Positions 38,695 through 51,653 of a stretch of 64,000 bases of DNA are shown here, one piece after another. The position numbers and the translations under genes were made by a program. This DNA is from Serilophus lunatus (Eukaryota; Chordata; Aves; Passeriformes; Eurylaimidae), in assembly GCA_013399895.1 (NCBI GenBank), contig VXBA01006143.1, forward strand, positions 166,590 to 230,589, given 5' to 3'. How positions within the stretch are numbered: the first letter of the stretch is position 1; each line of letters begins with the position of its first letter. A model generated the notes under the pieces. The model did no database searches. It was not told the origin of the DNA and worked only from the letters and a program-made list of their open reading frames with translations.

Positions 38695-41600
38695 TTCTTA
38701 GAGAATGATCCCTTCTCGAGCCACTTTCCTGGCCACTAAGTTACATTACCACCTGATTAGTAGAATCTTATATCAGACTTAAGACAATCAGAAACCTAAG
38801 GCATTGCTATCCACTTCATTACCCTTGCTTGCCATGGCTGTAATATTGTCAAAGAATACAACTTTAAAGTCCACCCTTACCTTGTCCAAATCTCACTGAA
38901 TTCCCTGTAATGAAGTTGTGGCTTCCAAAGCTTACTTTTTAGCCTACTGAGTCCTGCAAAGGAGTTTGTAATATTTATTCTACAGCTGCACTTAAACTAG
39001 CTGATCTATAATTGCTTGTTAAGTTTCTCCTTATGGAGATTATTTTAGGAAAATTGCCAGCTTCAGATATTCACAGTTAAATGTGAGCATATGAAGATTG
39101 CATAACAGCTAGTCAGGAGTTGTGTTTTAGAGGACTTATAGGTAGGGGAAGGGAACCATCTGCAGGTCTCTGACTTAAGATATGTGTGGCACCAGAGAGT
39201 GTTTTGAACACTATTGCTCTAAACATGTTGTTTTGTAAGAAGCCATCTGGTCAGTCAGAGCAATCCCTGTGCAAGTGCAGATGGAGATGAGAGCTGAGGG
39301 ATCCACAACCCTTGGTTACCATTCCTGGGCTCCAGAGCAGGCCCTAGAGGACCCACCTTGTGATGGTGTGTTAATCAAATGCACAGAGAATGGCTCGGGT
39401 GCTCCCAGACCTTGTCTCTGTGTTGGAATGGCAGAACACTTGGAAAGCCCATGACATTTCCAGGAAGAGACATGTTCCAGGTTCCATTCTGCATACAGCT
39501 GAAAGCAGGTTTCAGGTAGGTACAGCAAAGGGGTTTGGAGCAGATGGGATGCTCTACTTTCTGTATTGAAAGGTTCTCATACCCCAAATCACTTTCAGTG
39601 ATTTTAAAAATATAAATTAGAATTTGAAATGTACAACTGAAGAGGAAATTATTTATTTAAATATATTCTCAGAGAATGAATAGAAACTGATTAATGGAAC
39701 TGAAAAAAACAAACAGACTAATCTCTTATTTATTATATATATTGTATTTATAATATATTTGGAAGCTGCATAGTGTGTAACTGTGGCACTTTAAGATGTT
39801 TTTGAAGCCATATTCTTCTAACACGGAGTGAGGTTATTTGTACTCCTGACTTTCTTTGGTGTGTTTAAAGGAACTTAAAGGCTTCTTACTCACTTTAACC
39901 TGACTGCAAAATGTGTTATGTAAAGCTGCATTAGCATGACCTGTGTGACATGAGTTTAATTCTCTAATTAGAAAAATATTACATACAGTCAATAAACTGA
40001 TTGACACAGTTATCTGTTTATAGCAGATATGTCCTAGTACAAATATGACTTGCTGAAATCCAGAGTCCATATTCAATAGAAAGACTTTAATTTTGCCATT
40101 TTCTTCTTGAATTCTCTTAAAGAAAGAGTCTTGATTGCCAACAACACAGACCATCTAAAAACTTACTTTTATTCTAATGGTTTCTAAAATGTAGAAGAGT
40201 AGAAGAACTCACAGACCAGTGAATGTATATGGGATGTACAAAGGCAGCAATCCCCAGTAAGCGCACAGTTTATTGGATTTATTGTTTGGGAACCAGGATC
40301 TGAGTAACATGAGGTTACCTGTATCCTCCTAGTCAGGGCATAACCAGTGTTCTCTCTTCAAACACCTGTTGTCTTATCACCAAATTGTCTTTCTGGTACT
40401 CTGTGAAATTGAAAATAATATCTTCTCATGGTATCTGGTGCAGAAAAACGAGGAATGATCCCTGTAAATCACTGCCTGCTGTCATTTCCTCCTGCGACTG
40501 TCCCAGAAGGGCTCTGTGAGCATCAGTCAGGCACGGTTTGTGTTTGTACCCAGCAGATCAGGCCTTTGTGCACAAAGAATTGCTCTACATTGAGCCAAGG
40601 GCTCTTTTCATATTAGGTGGTTCTCTGTGACATTTAAAAACATTTTTGGCACAGGATGGCATTTACAAACAGGTTTGGTGGAGGATATTGGTGTAATCCA
40701 TTGTCAGGAATGTCACAAGCTAAGCCCTCAGACATGAGTTTATGATGTTTGGTACAGATCCCCTGAAATGTTAATATCTCAGTTCAATTGCCCTTGAGAA
40801 ATCTGTTAGGGAGGAAAAAAATGGGGAGTAATTGTTGCAAATACCCTGTTCTTTAAATCAAAATGCATGTGTGTAAATATATTCTCATATGTAAATTTGA
40901 CATAATTACTAGAATGTTTTTTTAAAAAATAATTTGCTAATGAAACTGCATGGCTTTTTTCCTCTTCATGTAATTGTTAGATTTGGAATATTGCAAGAAA
41001 ACCTTTTCTATAATGCTTACTTCACTGGGAATAAAACCAAAGATTAAGTTTAATTACTTTTCCACAGCGGAAAAGATTTTGAGGAGTGAAAGAAGCTTTG
41101 CTGAGAGATGGATGTATAAACTTTATTCCTTTCCCTTAGCATATGAAGCAGTAAGGAATACTCATGAAAATGTGCTTTAGAACACTGTGTTTGTATACCT
41201 TATATTGCAGTCTTCCAGTGTTTATTTATATTCTTTTCTGTGCAACACTGACAATAATGGATAAATGGATACATCCATTCAAATACATAAAGCAAATAAT
41301 CTTTGTAAGGGAGGTATCTTTGTAGTTGTGCATGTACTTGGCTTTAATCCAGACCATAACAAGTTTGTTTATGCCTAACTGCACAGTTTTTCAAAAGGAG
41401 GTGGGTTATTTCTTTTCCTCATTTGAACTTGTATTGAAAACTATTCCAGCAGCCATCAGTATCTCATGTGAAAACAGCATGAATTAGCTACAGGCCATCA
41501 CTGAAATTCAAAACATCCTACAGAAGCTTTGTTCCTTGGTTTTGTTTATGTGCCAGCTGTAAACATAGTCCATTCAATTCCGTTGCATTTCAGATGCTAT

Positions 41601-44600
41601 TTTTGTGGTGTATTTTTAATGTGTTTGGCACTTCTGTGGTGATAGCAGAATCCAGGAGCAGTTAGCTGAAGGATTCTAGAATAACTTGGTTTAATTACAG
41701 GCACTTGTCTATTAATAACAAAAAATTAATAGTATGTATGTGTCCTTCTCTGCCATAGCCCTTCACATCATTAATAAACGAGTAAAGAAGATGATCATTG
41801 CTGGGTTTTTTAAAATATTCTTTGGATGCTTCGGAGGTGTCCAAACACATCCTCTGTAGGTACAGATTGGGCCAAATGTCAGTTCAGAAAGGCGAAATTA
41901 CTTGAACTGTTGAAGTCTGTGCAGAAATAATTGAGGAACCTTTATCACACAGTGCTGGTTCATCTGCATCCTGCAGGGATTGCTCACTATCCTCTCCATG
42001 CTCATCCCACTCACTGTTTGTGTGTAGGACAGCACAATTGGAGGACCTTGCATATTTACAATGTTAGTCCAACATCAGGCTGCTCTGCTCTGTGAGGATC
42101 TAGTCAGAATATCCTAATGCAGAACTGCTTTATAGTGAAACAGGCTTCTCCATTTTGCAGTTGCTGGAATAACCCAATTTTAGACAGAAATTCCAGGAAA
42201 TTCAAGAGTCATTTTTCTTCAAATCTTCACATATTAATTACAAAGTCTCCCAGAGTTTGATTATACCAACAGCAGTATGAAGTTTATTTTTAGATTAAGA
42301 TTTTGGAAGTGTAACACAATTACTCCTAAGAGTTTAGTAAGATGAGTGATATGTAGTATGAAGAGACCCACTAATATATGGGAACAGCAGGAATTTCTGT
42401 GTGCTGTGAAAACTTAGAAATCTGTGCCTTGCAAACTGCTTGCATAAAATTGCCTAATTTTGAAACTGCAAAATGAGCCAAAGAGGCCTTTTCTTACTAT
42501 TCCATGTCTATCTGACCTCTGAAATCTTGTTTCTCAAGAAACAGTTCTAACCTTTAAGAGCTCACAAATTAATTCTTTATGAGAGATTTAATTTATTAGT
42601 CTTAATACCATTTCTGGGTAAATCAGAAAATCATAAATATACTGAGCAGCTCTAAATGTCTGGCTCTGTTAGAAATCCTTCAGTAGAAGACTCTGACATA
42701 TTAAAAGAGATCAATCCTGAAGCACTAACCATTAAGAATAGCTTGGTATGACCAAAAGGAAAGAAAGTGGGGCTGGTTTGCATTGTCAGACTGAATATTT
42801 TATCATATTTTTACAGTTAGTGCTGCAGCTGAGTCAAAATGCACCTAAATCCTGAAGACTCCAAGAAAACCCAGTGCCCTGTGTTTTCTTAGCAGAGTGC
42901 AGCTGTATGGATGGGATTGGAAAGGCTCCATCCATATCTGATGTAGAGCTGTTCCTGCATCACACTGGTGTGTGTCTCACCTGTGTAGGGCACAAACCAG
43001 CCCTCTCATCCCCAGTGGAGTTGGTTCCTTTTCAGGAACTGCACAACAACATTGCAGGGGGAGCTGCTGGCACATACTTTACATAGTGTCTTCTAAGACT
43101 TCCCTCCTGCTGGCAAAGCAGGGCAACCCTAGCAAAGATAAAATTCTGCATCATCTTATGGCCCCTTGTGCTGTGTATGTGCCTGTGAAATACTGACCTC
43201 TGCATACAGGTGCTTCACTGATCTGTTTCTAAGCGAGGGAAAGTGATGTATCAGCTGCTTTTTCAGTTACCATTTAGTTCAAAATTTACTTGGAGCCATA
43301 AAATGTCCTCTGTCAAAGTTGACTAGTCTTCTTAGCAGCAAAATTTTGGTGTGGCCAAAAGCCACAAAACTCAGAGACAAGGAAAGCAGGAACTGTACTG
43401 GGGATTTCATAGGTAAAAGGTGAAAGTGCCTGTGTTGTGATCCTGCAAGCTCCCTTGTGGGCTAAAAATCAGCTGGGCTACAGAAGCAGATTCTTTGAGC
43501 AGCAGCAGCCATTTCCAGGCTTCTCCTTGTGTCTGAGAACTGGGAAGGTTCAGCAGCTCCCAGATGCCAGGACTGCCAGTCCAGGGCTGGAGCTGCACTG
43601 CAGTGGCTGCCAGCAATAGGGGAGTCACAGCTGGTCACTGGTGTCCTAAACTGATTCTTCTCTAATATTCTGTCAAGGAGCAAACGTACTGCAAATTCAA
43701 TTTATTTTTAATTCATTGGCAAAGTTCTGCATCAGAGAGGGACTGAGATGATACACTTTTTAAAGGTTCTGAATCTGATGATACCTGGAGAGCTGACCCC
43801 AAATTTCAGGAGCTCCTGGCCAGCAATGCACTGTACATTTGACTCCCGCTGGAATCAGTTGCTGATTTTTCTGCCTGTTAACCTAATTTGGAATCATAAT
43901 GAAAAAAGGATGAGCTGTATTTATCACTGACATTTTCTTTTTTACTGAGAAAAAAATTGAAATATGACTAAACACAAAATGTGATTTTGGTTGCCAATTT
44001 CTGTAGCCTACTTTTTGCTGGTCAGCCTGATGCTTGTTTAATTTCTGTCTAATCTTCCAAGAATGTTGCATCCCAAGCTGGCTCCCTTAGTCATTTACCA
44101 GGCAATGTCATTCCTTGCATTAGCTTCCCTTTCTGTCTTGGATTAAATGTAGACATTAGTCCTTGTCTTCATTGCCAAGCAAAGTCAGCGTTGCCCTTGT
44201 TATTCTGTTGACAATACTCAATTACTTACATATTTTCCCATCTTGATTACTTCTGTTTATTTAGAGAGTACAGGTTTAATTCCAGTATGCCAATTCTCAA
44301 CACCGTAATTGTGTTTCCAGATGCAAGTGCACTATTTTTATGGGCTATTCAACTCAGTGGGAATTTTTTTTTTTAATCTTAGGGAAACTAAAAATAATAG
44401 GCTAAAATGAAGAATGATGTGACAGCTCCCAGGGGTTGAGATTATGGCCTATATTTTTGAGGTTTTTAGGTCATAGATTACTATTAGTATCAAACTTAAG
44501 GTTGGAGTGCAATTACATGGCCTTAGTGTTTAAAAATATAAAAAGCCAGAAAAAGTGTTTGCTATAAAACACTGTTCTTCACTTTATCATTGCCACCATA

Positions 44601-47600
44601 TTTTCCAGAAAAGAGTAAAGATTCTGTATGACTCTAGGAACACTTTTAAAATTTGTTCATTTTTGACATTCATAGCTATTATTATTAACACGACATCGAT
44701 TCAGATCTGGATCTGTCCCTGAGAATGTCATGTGAGCTTTCTCCTGCCTTGTTGCACATGTTAATATCATGCTCTAATCTTCAGGAGGAATGAAGATACT
44801 TGAGAGAGGCAGCTGATACCTCTTAACTTGCTGCAGCAATTAAAACTCAAGCACTTCCTTGGAAGATCAAAACAATATGTTTTGATCCCAACTTTTCTTT
44901 ATCATTCCATTTGCTTTTATGGCAATTTTAAAAGAAGGGGCTTGTTTTTAAAGACAAAATAATGATGGTAATTGTGCAGGTTGTTTTTTATGATGGGCAG
45001 TTTACTTGAAAAACTCAAAGCAGAGACAGCTAAGTTACATTATTCCCATGGAGACTATTTAGAACACTGCACATGGTAGTGCTTTGGGGCAAATATTCTT
45101 GCCTGGCTGAATTTGGAGCAAAGAAGAGTCAGGGAGCACGGAGGGGACAGAACCTGTCAGCAGGGAAACAGCAGCCAAAAGGCTCCACCTGGGCCACTGC
45201 CCCAGCTCAGAACTAAAGCACCAGGAACTGTTGAGCCCATGGAAAAACAGGTGGCAGATTTCCAGGAGGCTGGTACCTGGGCTGCCTTTCCTGTGAGCTT
45301 AATTGTGGGATGGTGAAGACTGAAAGTCTGACATGGTAAAGTAAGGCAGGAATATGGAACAAGTTTTTAATTGCCATTAGTTTGACTAATTAGTGAGCTC
45401 AGTATCAGGTAAATGATAGGGATGAACAGGTAGGAGGAATTCAGATTTTTCTTCTCTGTGATACTGGCAAATTAAGCAAATTGGAGTAGATGGTAAATCT
45501 TTATCCCCCATTCCTTGGCATGAAACTTTCTGCATTTTGTGTTCTGTGTAAACTAGAGGTGGGGAGCTCATAGTTGTTAAGACAACTCCTTTTACTGGCT
45601 TCTCCTACTCTGGTGTAAACTCTGTTGTTATGCCCAATGCCAATCATATTGATTATGGGCTGTTTAAAAGCTAATTTGGTAATTAAAGTTGTCTTCCTTC
45701 CATGTCATTTTTGTGTGCAAACAACTTGTGAATATGGAGGAGGAAGTGCCTGGCTAGTCACTGTAATGCACTGCTGCCTCAGCACATGGAAATTGCTACT
45801 TGTCAAACAAGAGTTTTAATCCTTTTATTTTCACATATATGATACATTGTGAATCCTAATGTGCATCCTCTGTCTTTGGTTACCTCAACATTTTCAATAA
45901 AAATATATTCTAGCTGTCTCTGCTTTTCTTAAAGATAATTACTTACTAGCAGGAAAAAGTAAATCCAGGTATTTACTGAGCACTGTTCTTCTGAAAGCAA
46001 ATCCTGCATTTTGTTATTATATAAACAACCTTGGAACATGTTCTGCTTCTGAACCACTTGTTCAGTGAATCAGCTCTCCCTGTGTGTGGCTGGTGCTACT
46101 CACACAGGTCCAGCAGACCCCCAACAGGAGGAGAATGAGGAGAGCTGAATGTTGGTGATTTCTAGATGGAAAAGGATGGAAACAGCCAAACTTGCTGCCT
46201 TTCACGTAAGCACAGAAATGCACAAGACAATTATACCAATTCTAAATAAATGTAAATGTGTGTTTAGTGGTTGCTGGCTTTCCAGTCAGCTGTGAAGGGA
46301 TCATTTGCAGGAGCACAATATTCATGTATTATGTTCTTCTGGCTGGGGCACCACAAGACATGGGTCTTGCATTCCCAAAATGCAGATGTCATTATGCATT
46401 GGAAAGCCAAGGAATGAGACTCTAAATGTAAGCATAGCTTAGCTGAAAGGTCACTTTTACAGGATTCTGAGCATTCCTTGAATGAGAGTGTATTTAATTG
46501 CCAAAATTCATCATAGGTATTATTCATTTATATAACTAATGGATACAGTAACCATCTTGTTATGCCAACTTCAAAATAAAGTTATCAGAAGTAAAAAACC
46601 ATCATCATCGTGAGTTAGGTATGGTGTCATGGTTTGCAGAAAAATTAATGCAGATGTTGAAGGAAATCTTCCTGCTCTTATGGAAACTGAATTATAGTCT
46701 GTGAATGTTCAAGTTGGGATAATTTGAATTATAACAAATGGAAGCAGGATTAAGTGTCGTTATTTCACAGCAAGAAGAGATTGAATATGTCGTGACTGCT
46801 GTATTCTGCTGTAGAAGTGTGGATGTGGAAGTAGAAGGAGCTGTACATTAACCAAATGGCTGGACAGAATATTAGAATTAATGCTTTTAATTCCTTCAAA
46901 TTTCATTTTAGATCAAATCTTGATGAAAAATGATTATTCGGTTTGTAATCTGACAACTTTGCTTTAACAATGTCTTCAGGATTTTCAGTCCAAGTGTACT
47001 GTAGCAAGATTATTTTACCCATTTCTTTTTCTCTCTTCTGTTAATAACTGACTATTTTAACATCCCAACTCAGCCATATGTACTAATAAATGGAGATCAC
47101 AGTTTCTCATTAATAATTACATTTAATTTTTACAAAATTCGGAGCAGTGGCAAAAGTGTGGCTCCAATTATTTTTATACTGCAACATCTGGAAGCAAGAA
47201 TTTTACCCATTTTGACTACAAAGCATGAGTTACTACATTATGGGAAATGATTTGGTGAATTCAGGATTTTAGTTACTAATCCCACTAACCAGGTGTTTTA
47301 TCCAATTTTAATTGGCAGAAGATGCTGAGATAGGTTGTATTGACAAGTCACAATTAGTTTTCAGTTGTCTAAGAGGAATCTCCCAATGTAGTCTAGGCAT
47401 TAATGCTACCTTTTACTGCCTGAGTCCAGTTTTCAACATTAAACATTGGGGTTATAACCAGAAATTAGATTATTGTAATGACTAACAAAGAGTTAATAAC
47501 ACAAGGAACTGGCGAAAGTCACCAAATTTATCTGCCAGCAAATGCCTTTTTTTATGATGTGTGTCTAATACAACTCAAGCAAAACTAGAATTATGAATGT

Positions 47601-50600
47601 TTCCAGAGATGTGTTTGTGTGTGGGATAGATCTGTAGACAGATATATGAAATACCTGGTCCTGAGCTTTGCTACACTCCCAAGATGTGCTTATTACTTCT
47701 GTTTGATCTCTGGCTGGTACAAAAGTATTTCCAATTACAGACAAGTAACACTATTTTTATAGAAACTTCTCTCCCTAATTTTATCCTGAAGAGTAGGCAA
47801 TGAGATGGGAAATAAATCTCTTCACGTAGACGTTCACAACATCAGCCAAGAGAATGCTGCAGTTCCATATGCTGAGTACTTAAAGAAAAAGCTACGAAAT
47901 GCAGTTTACATTTGGAGAGAGGGAGAGCAATAAATCAAAGGTATGAATAAACCAGCAGCTGATGAAAAGGACCGGTTATTTTAAGCTATTTTCTATAGAT
48001 GCACCTCAGGCAGAACTTGACACCAAGACAAAATCAATGAAACTGAATCGTTTGCCAAACAAACGCTGGGCAGATCAATCAGGAATGCTTGAAAACTAAA
48101 CAATGGCTGTTGGGAAGGAGGAATTGATTGCCTCAGCAGGCTGCTTTTTTCTTCAGAATGGGACAAGGAGAGAATGTAGAAAAGAACTTGAGTCTTCGGA
48201 CATTCCACTGCTGAACAGGGAAATGCCTGGCAAGCATCTGTCTGCCTGCTGGACTGGGCCTAAAAAATTAACCCTGTTTAATTTTCAGAGGCTTGAAAGG
48301 CAAAAGAAGGATGTTGTATTAAAGCCAAGCAGGTGTTACTGGGACAGGTGTAGGTTAAAGAGTAAGTGCTTGGGGTGGCTGTTCTGGAAGAGCTACTGTA
48401 GCACAGCTACTCCCTGGTTCAGATTTACGTATTTCAAATTTGTATTTTAATCTGAGTAAAACAATATGCTATACATGAACCCTAACTCAGCCCCTCCAAA
48501 CTATCCCAGTGACTGTTTCTACAGAATGAGACAAATGAGAGGGTTTGCAAACACTGCACTTGTGGTTTATTCCTCCTCCAACCTAAATGCAGGGTGGCAA
48601 AAAGAGATTTGTCTCAATTTTGTGTGCATTTGCCAGAAATACTGACAGGATCACTTTAAGGCCTTCATACCTCCGCTCAAGTTCATAGAATATCTGACCT
48701 GTCAGATTGTCAGGACATTTAAAAAGGTGTCTTGTTTAGTGCCAGAGACTTTATAGGTATCATTTGACCTCAAGGCCAGAACTAAATTATTAAATCTAGT
48801 AACAGGAGACAGAAGAGATGGGAGATGAGTCTTTTCCTCCTACTTGATTTCCGTGTGTTTTGGGGTTGGTCATTTTGGTTAAAAATCTGAAGCTGAAACA
48901 GAAGTGAGATGGCTGGTTCTCTCCTTAGGTTTTGGAAAATGGCAGATGGAAAGGGGCTGAAAGATACATACTTTCAAATTTATGATTCTTTCTTAATACT
49001 TTAAACTTTTTCCTCATAGAACATCTGGTCCATGGAAGCTGATCTGTTCAGTGTCAGCTCTCTTTTCCTTTTTCATGCTGGATGCATGAAAATCTAATTC
49101 CTCAGATATACATTGATTTCTGAAAAGCCTGCATAATGACTTGTCTTAGAATTTGGATTGTCATTATAAAAATTAGCTAAGACATTTAAGACAAATTACC
49201 TCTAATTTAGTTATTAGCTGTATCATGTTCTGGAGTAGCATCATTTAAATTAGCAGGATTACTTGCAATGTCTGTCCTTCGTTCCCAGACATTGGTGTTC
49301 ATGTAATTATCCTAAATGATCTGATCCCCCAGCCATGCCTGTCAGGGCAGACTGACATTAATTCATATCTCTTCATTTTAGGGGAATTCCTCTTGCCCCT
49401 TTTGCCTTTTTCCCTTTGGATGGCATTGCTCCCCACTGGGCTGGCACTAATGTCATTTTGAGGACATGCCAGCAGGAGGAGCTTGTGGATTAAAATATGC
49501 TTTCAATAAAGCAATCACCAAATCATAGTAATTGCACATAACTCTGTGCTCTCTTCTGCAGTGTAGACTACCATGTACCTGCAAACCTGTGTCTGCTCAT
49601 AAAGCCAAAGCTCTGAGCAGAGGCCATCATGCTGCTGAATTAACCTATTTTAGGTTGAGCAAAGCCCAATGACCTGAAAATTACATATTTTTCCATTGTA
49701 TATTTGATATTTAGATTATTTTGTTTACATGTTTGAAAAATATGTACCTTAACACAGAATCACAGCCCTCTAAAGCCAACATCCTATGCTCTGTTTTGCA
49801 AGCATTAGAGTATCAACACTGCATTGCTCAATTTTAGAAATGGTATAAAAATTATGAGTAATAATATTCATGTTACTAAAAGTAATCCATGCTAATGAGC
49901 ACAGCTGAAATTGGATTCACATGATCAGAATTCTCTGCAGCAACTTAGACAGTATTGCTGAGTTTCAAAATAAGAAATCATAGGACCACAGTTGGAAGTC
50001 CAATTATCCATGGCTAGCAAGAATTAATTACATATGCTAAATTAACTTTTAGACTTTTAGTGACAAGAAAAATAAGGAATTAAAGATCTAACTTACAAAT
50101 TTTGTAAATGAAGAAAAGGAGTATGCCACAGGTATTTTATGCCTTTTTTCAAATTAAGGACTTCTTAGTTCCCTTGGAAGACTAAATAATATGATAGGAG
50201 TACAGCAAATCTTGATTTAGGAAAATCCTTTATTAACTAAGAATATTTTAGAGTTTTCTGCTTAGAAATTTAGACAAGTTAAAGGCACTGCTCTTAAAAA
50301 GATCCCATAACATTATTTTCTGTTCATGTTTAACATCTGAACTGAACGTGTTTTTTGACTCTTATTTCTGTGGGAACAGCCAGCATGTGCACTGTAGTTA
50401 CAAAGGTAATGGGTACCAGTGAGACAGCTGCCCTTTCTTGCAGAAGTGCTCTGCCACCTGCAAGTGAATTTTCCACTCAGTCCCAGGACTTGTTAAAGGC
50501 TTTGCTTTGCTTAAATCTCTCCCATGCGAGTGCTCGAAACACCTCAGTGGAGCCTGAGTGTTCCTGTGGCTTTGGCAGGGCTGTCTGACCTGTGTGTGAG

Positions 50601-51523
50601 GAAGGTCACTGTGCAGGAGAAAGGGAACTGCACAGAGAATTTCAGGGGGTGTTTTAAAATGTATCTGTATTTGTTTAATATGGCCAGAACTGCAGATGTA
50701 CGTTTTCTCCCTTTTAGACTTGTTATCACACTCTGAGGATAGGTATTATAAGGTTGGGGTTTTTAATTTAAAGAAATAAGGTTGGCTTTGTATGCTGTGT
50801 GATTTTATTGCCTACCTGAGTTGCTAAATGCAAAACTTAGTATTATTTATTGATCTCTATGCAAGCAGTTTAATTAAAAACCATGTGGAGTCCTCTGAAA
50901 TAATGGCAAAAGTACAATGCTATCCCTTTATACTGTAGTTTTCCGAGGAGTCTATAGCCTGAATATCTTCTAGGTAAGCTGGAATTTTCTGTTACTGCTT
51001 GTTTTTGATCTTAATGTACTTCTTCTCAGAGTCTTTTCCAAAAGACTCATTCATGTAAGACTGTAGTCTGTTGTGGGTTGAAAGACACTGGAGAATTCCC
51101 AACAGGGATGTATTACTAATGTACCTCATCGTGTAATGATACATCCGTCCATAATGAGAGGATTGTTAATCGAGCCTCATCCAAGCTCCTGTCTATTCTG
51201 CTTGTACTTTTATCACTTCAAAATGCTTTTCCCGCCATTTCTGAACTGCAACTCATAGAGACGCTTTTATCCTGCAATTTGCAATCTTCCATAAACTATT
51301 GAAAGTTCTACTAGTTCTCATTTTTGAAAGAGCCCATTTTGTAACTCACCCTTGAGATACCAGTAGAAAGAATGCAATTCCGTGATGTTTGAGATGTGTG
51401 CTGTACTTTGCAGTCATGTGCCAGGCTCTCATAACATCTGCCTATTTCATGTTTGAAACAACTGCAGAATAATTTACTATAACATCAATTAGCTACTTCT
51501 GTCTTTATTTTTTGTCTCCCCAG

Positions 51524-51653
51524 TGATATTCCACCTTCTGGAGAGCCAGTAAGCAAAGGCAGTCGCTCGAGAGTGACCACGCGCTTCCCCAAACTGTCCC
51601 GCAGCCACCCGAGAGAGCCCCGGAGCCTGGAGCCCCAGAGTGGGGATCTCTGA
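51524..51653 (+). CDS. SNX29: SNX29 terminal coding exon with stop codon
   Basis: Last coding exon. The acceptor is ttttgtctccccag (ending 51523). Its first base T completes the split valine codon, then 42 codons follow from DIPPSGEPVSKGS to EPQSGDL and a TGA stop at 51651-51653. The encoded tail lies beyond the folded PX domain. It is short, basic and rich in Ser, Arg and Pro (for example TTRFPKLSRSHPREPR), and looks disordered. The FPKLSR and EPQSGDL endings are what I recall for vertebrate SNX29 C-termini, which supports both gene and reading frame. Base use differs from the other two exons: this one has seven CpG dinucleotides and many G/C third positions, whereas the PX exons are AT-rich. 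Together with the two upstream exons it gives 136 residues, so most of the protein (RUN domain, coiled coil and PX start) is encoded before the window. Confidence 0.93.

Larger units (their letters stand above)
26882..51523 (+). other. SNX29: SNX29 intron before the terminal exon
   Basis: A 24,642-bp GT-AG intron (donor gtaagt, acceptor ctccccag) that splits a valine codon after its second base. Contents noticed: a diverged local repeat family at 27.58-27.69, 28.34-28.40 and 29.56-29.70 kb; a CR1 3' tail at about 29874-29940; purine-rich DNA at 32388-32500; short tandem duplications at 38624-38694; and a CpG-retaining, possibly conserved segment just before the last exon (about 51060-51310). 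The remainder shows no recognisable gene or element. Confidence 0.85.

Noticed and set aside
48103..48450. 115-codon + strand frame starting with ATG
   Set aside because: No recognisable motif, lies inside an intron, lacks splice or promoter context, and has a composition compatible with chance.
49750..50010. Words such as cacagaatcacag and aaatcataggaccacagttgg, reminiscent of CR1 3' tails
   Set aside because: Too short and too diverged, without the gattgg...ccttccaac core, to support a call.
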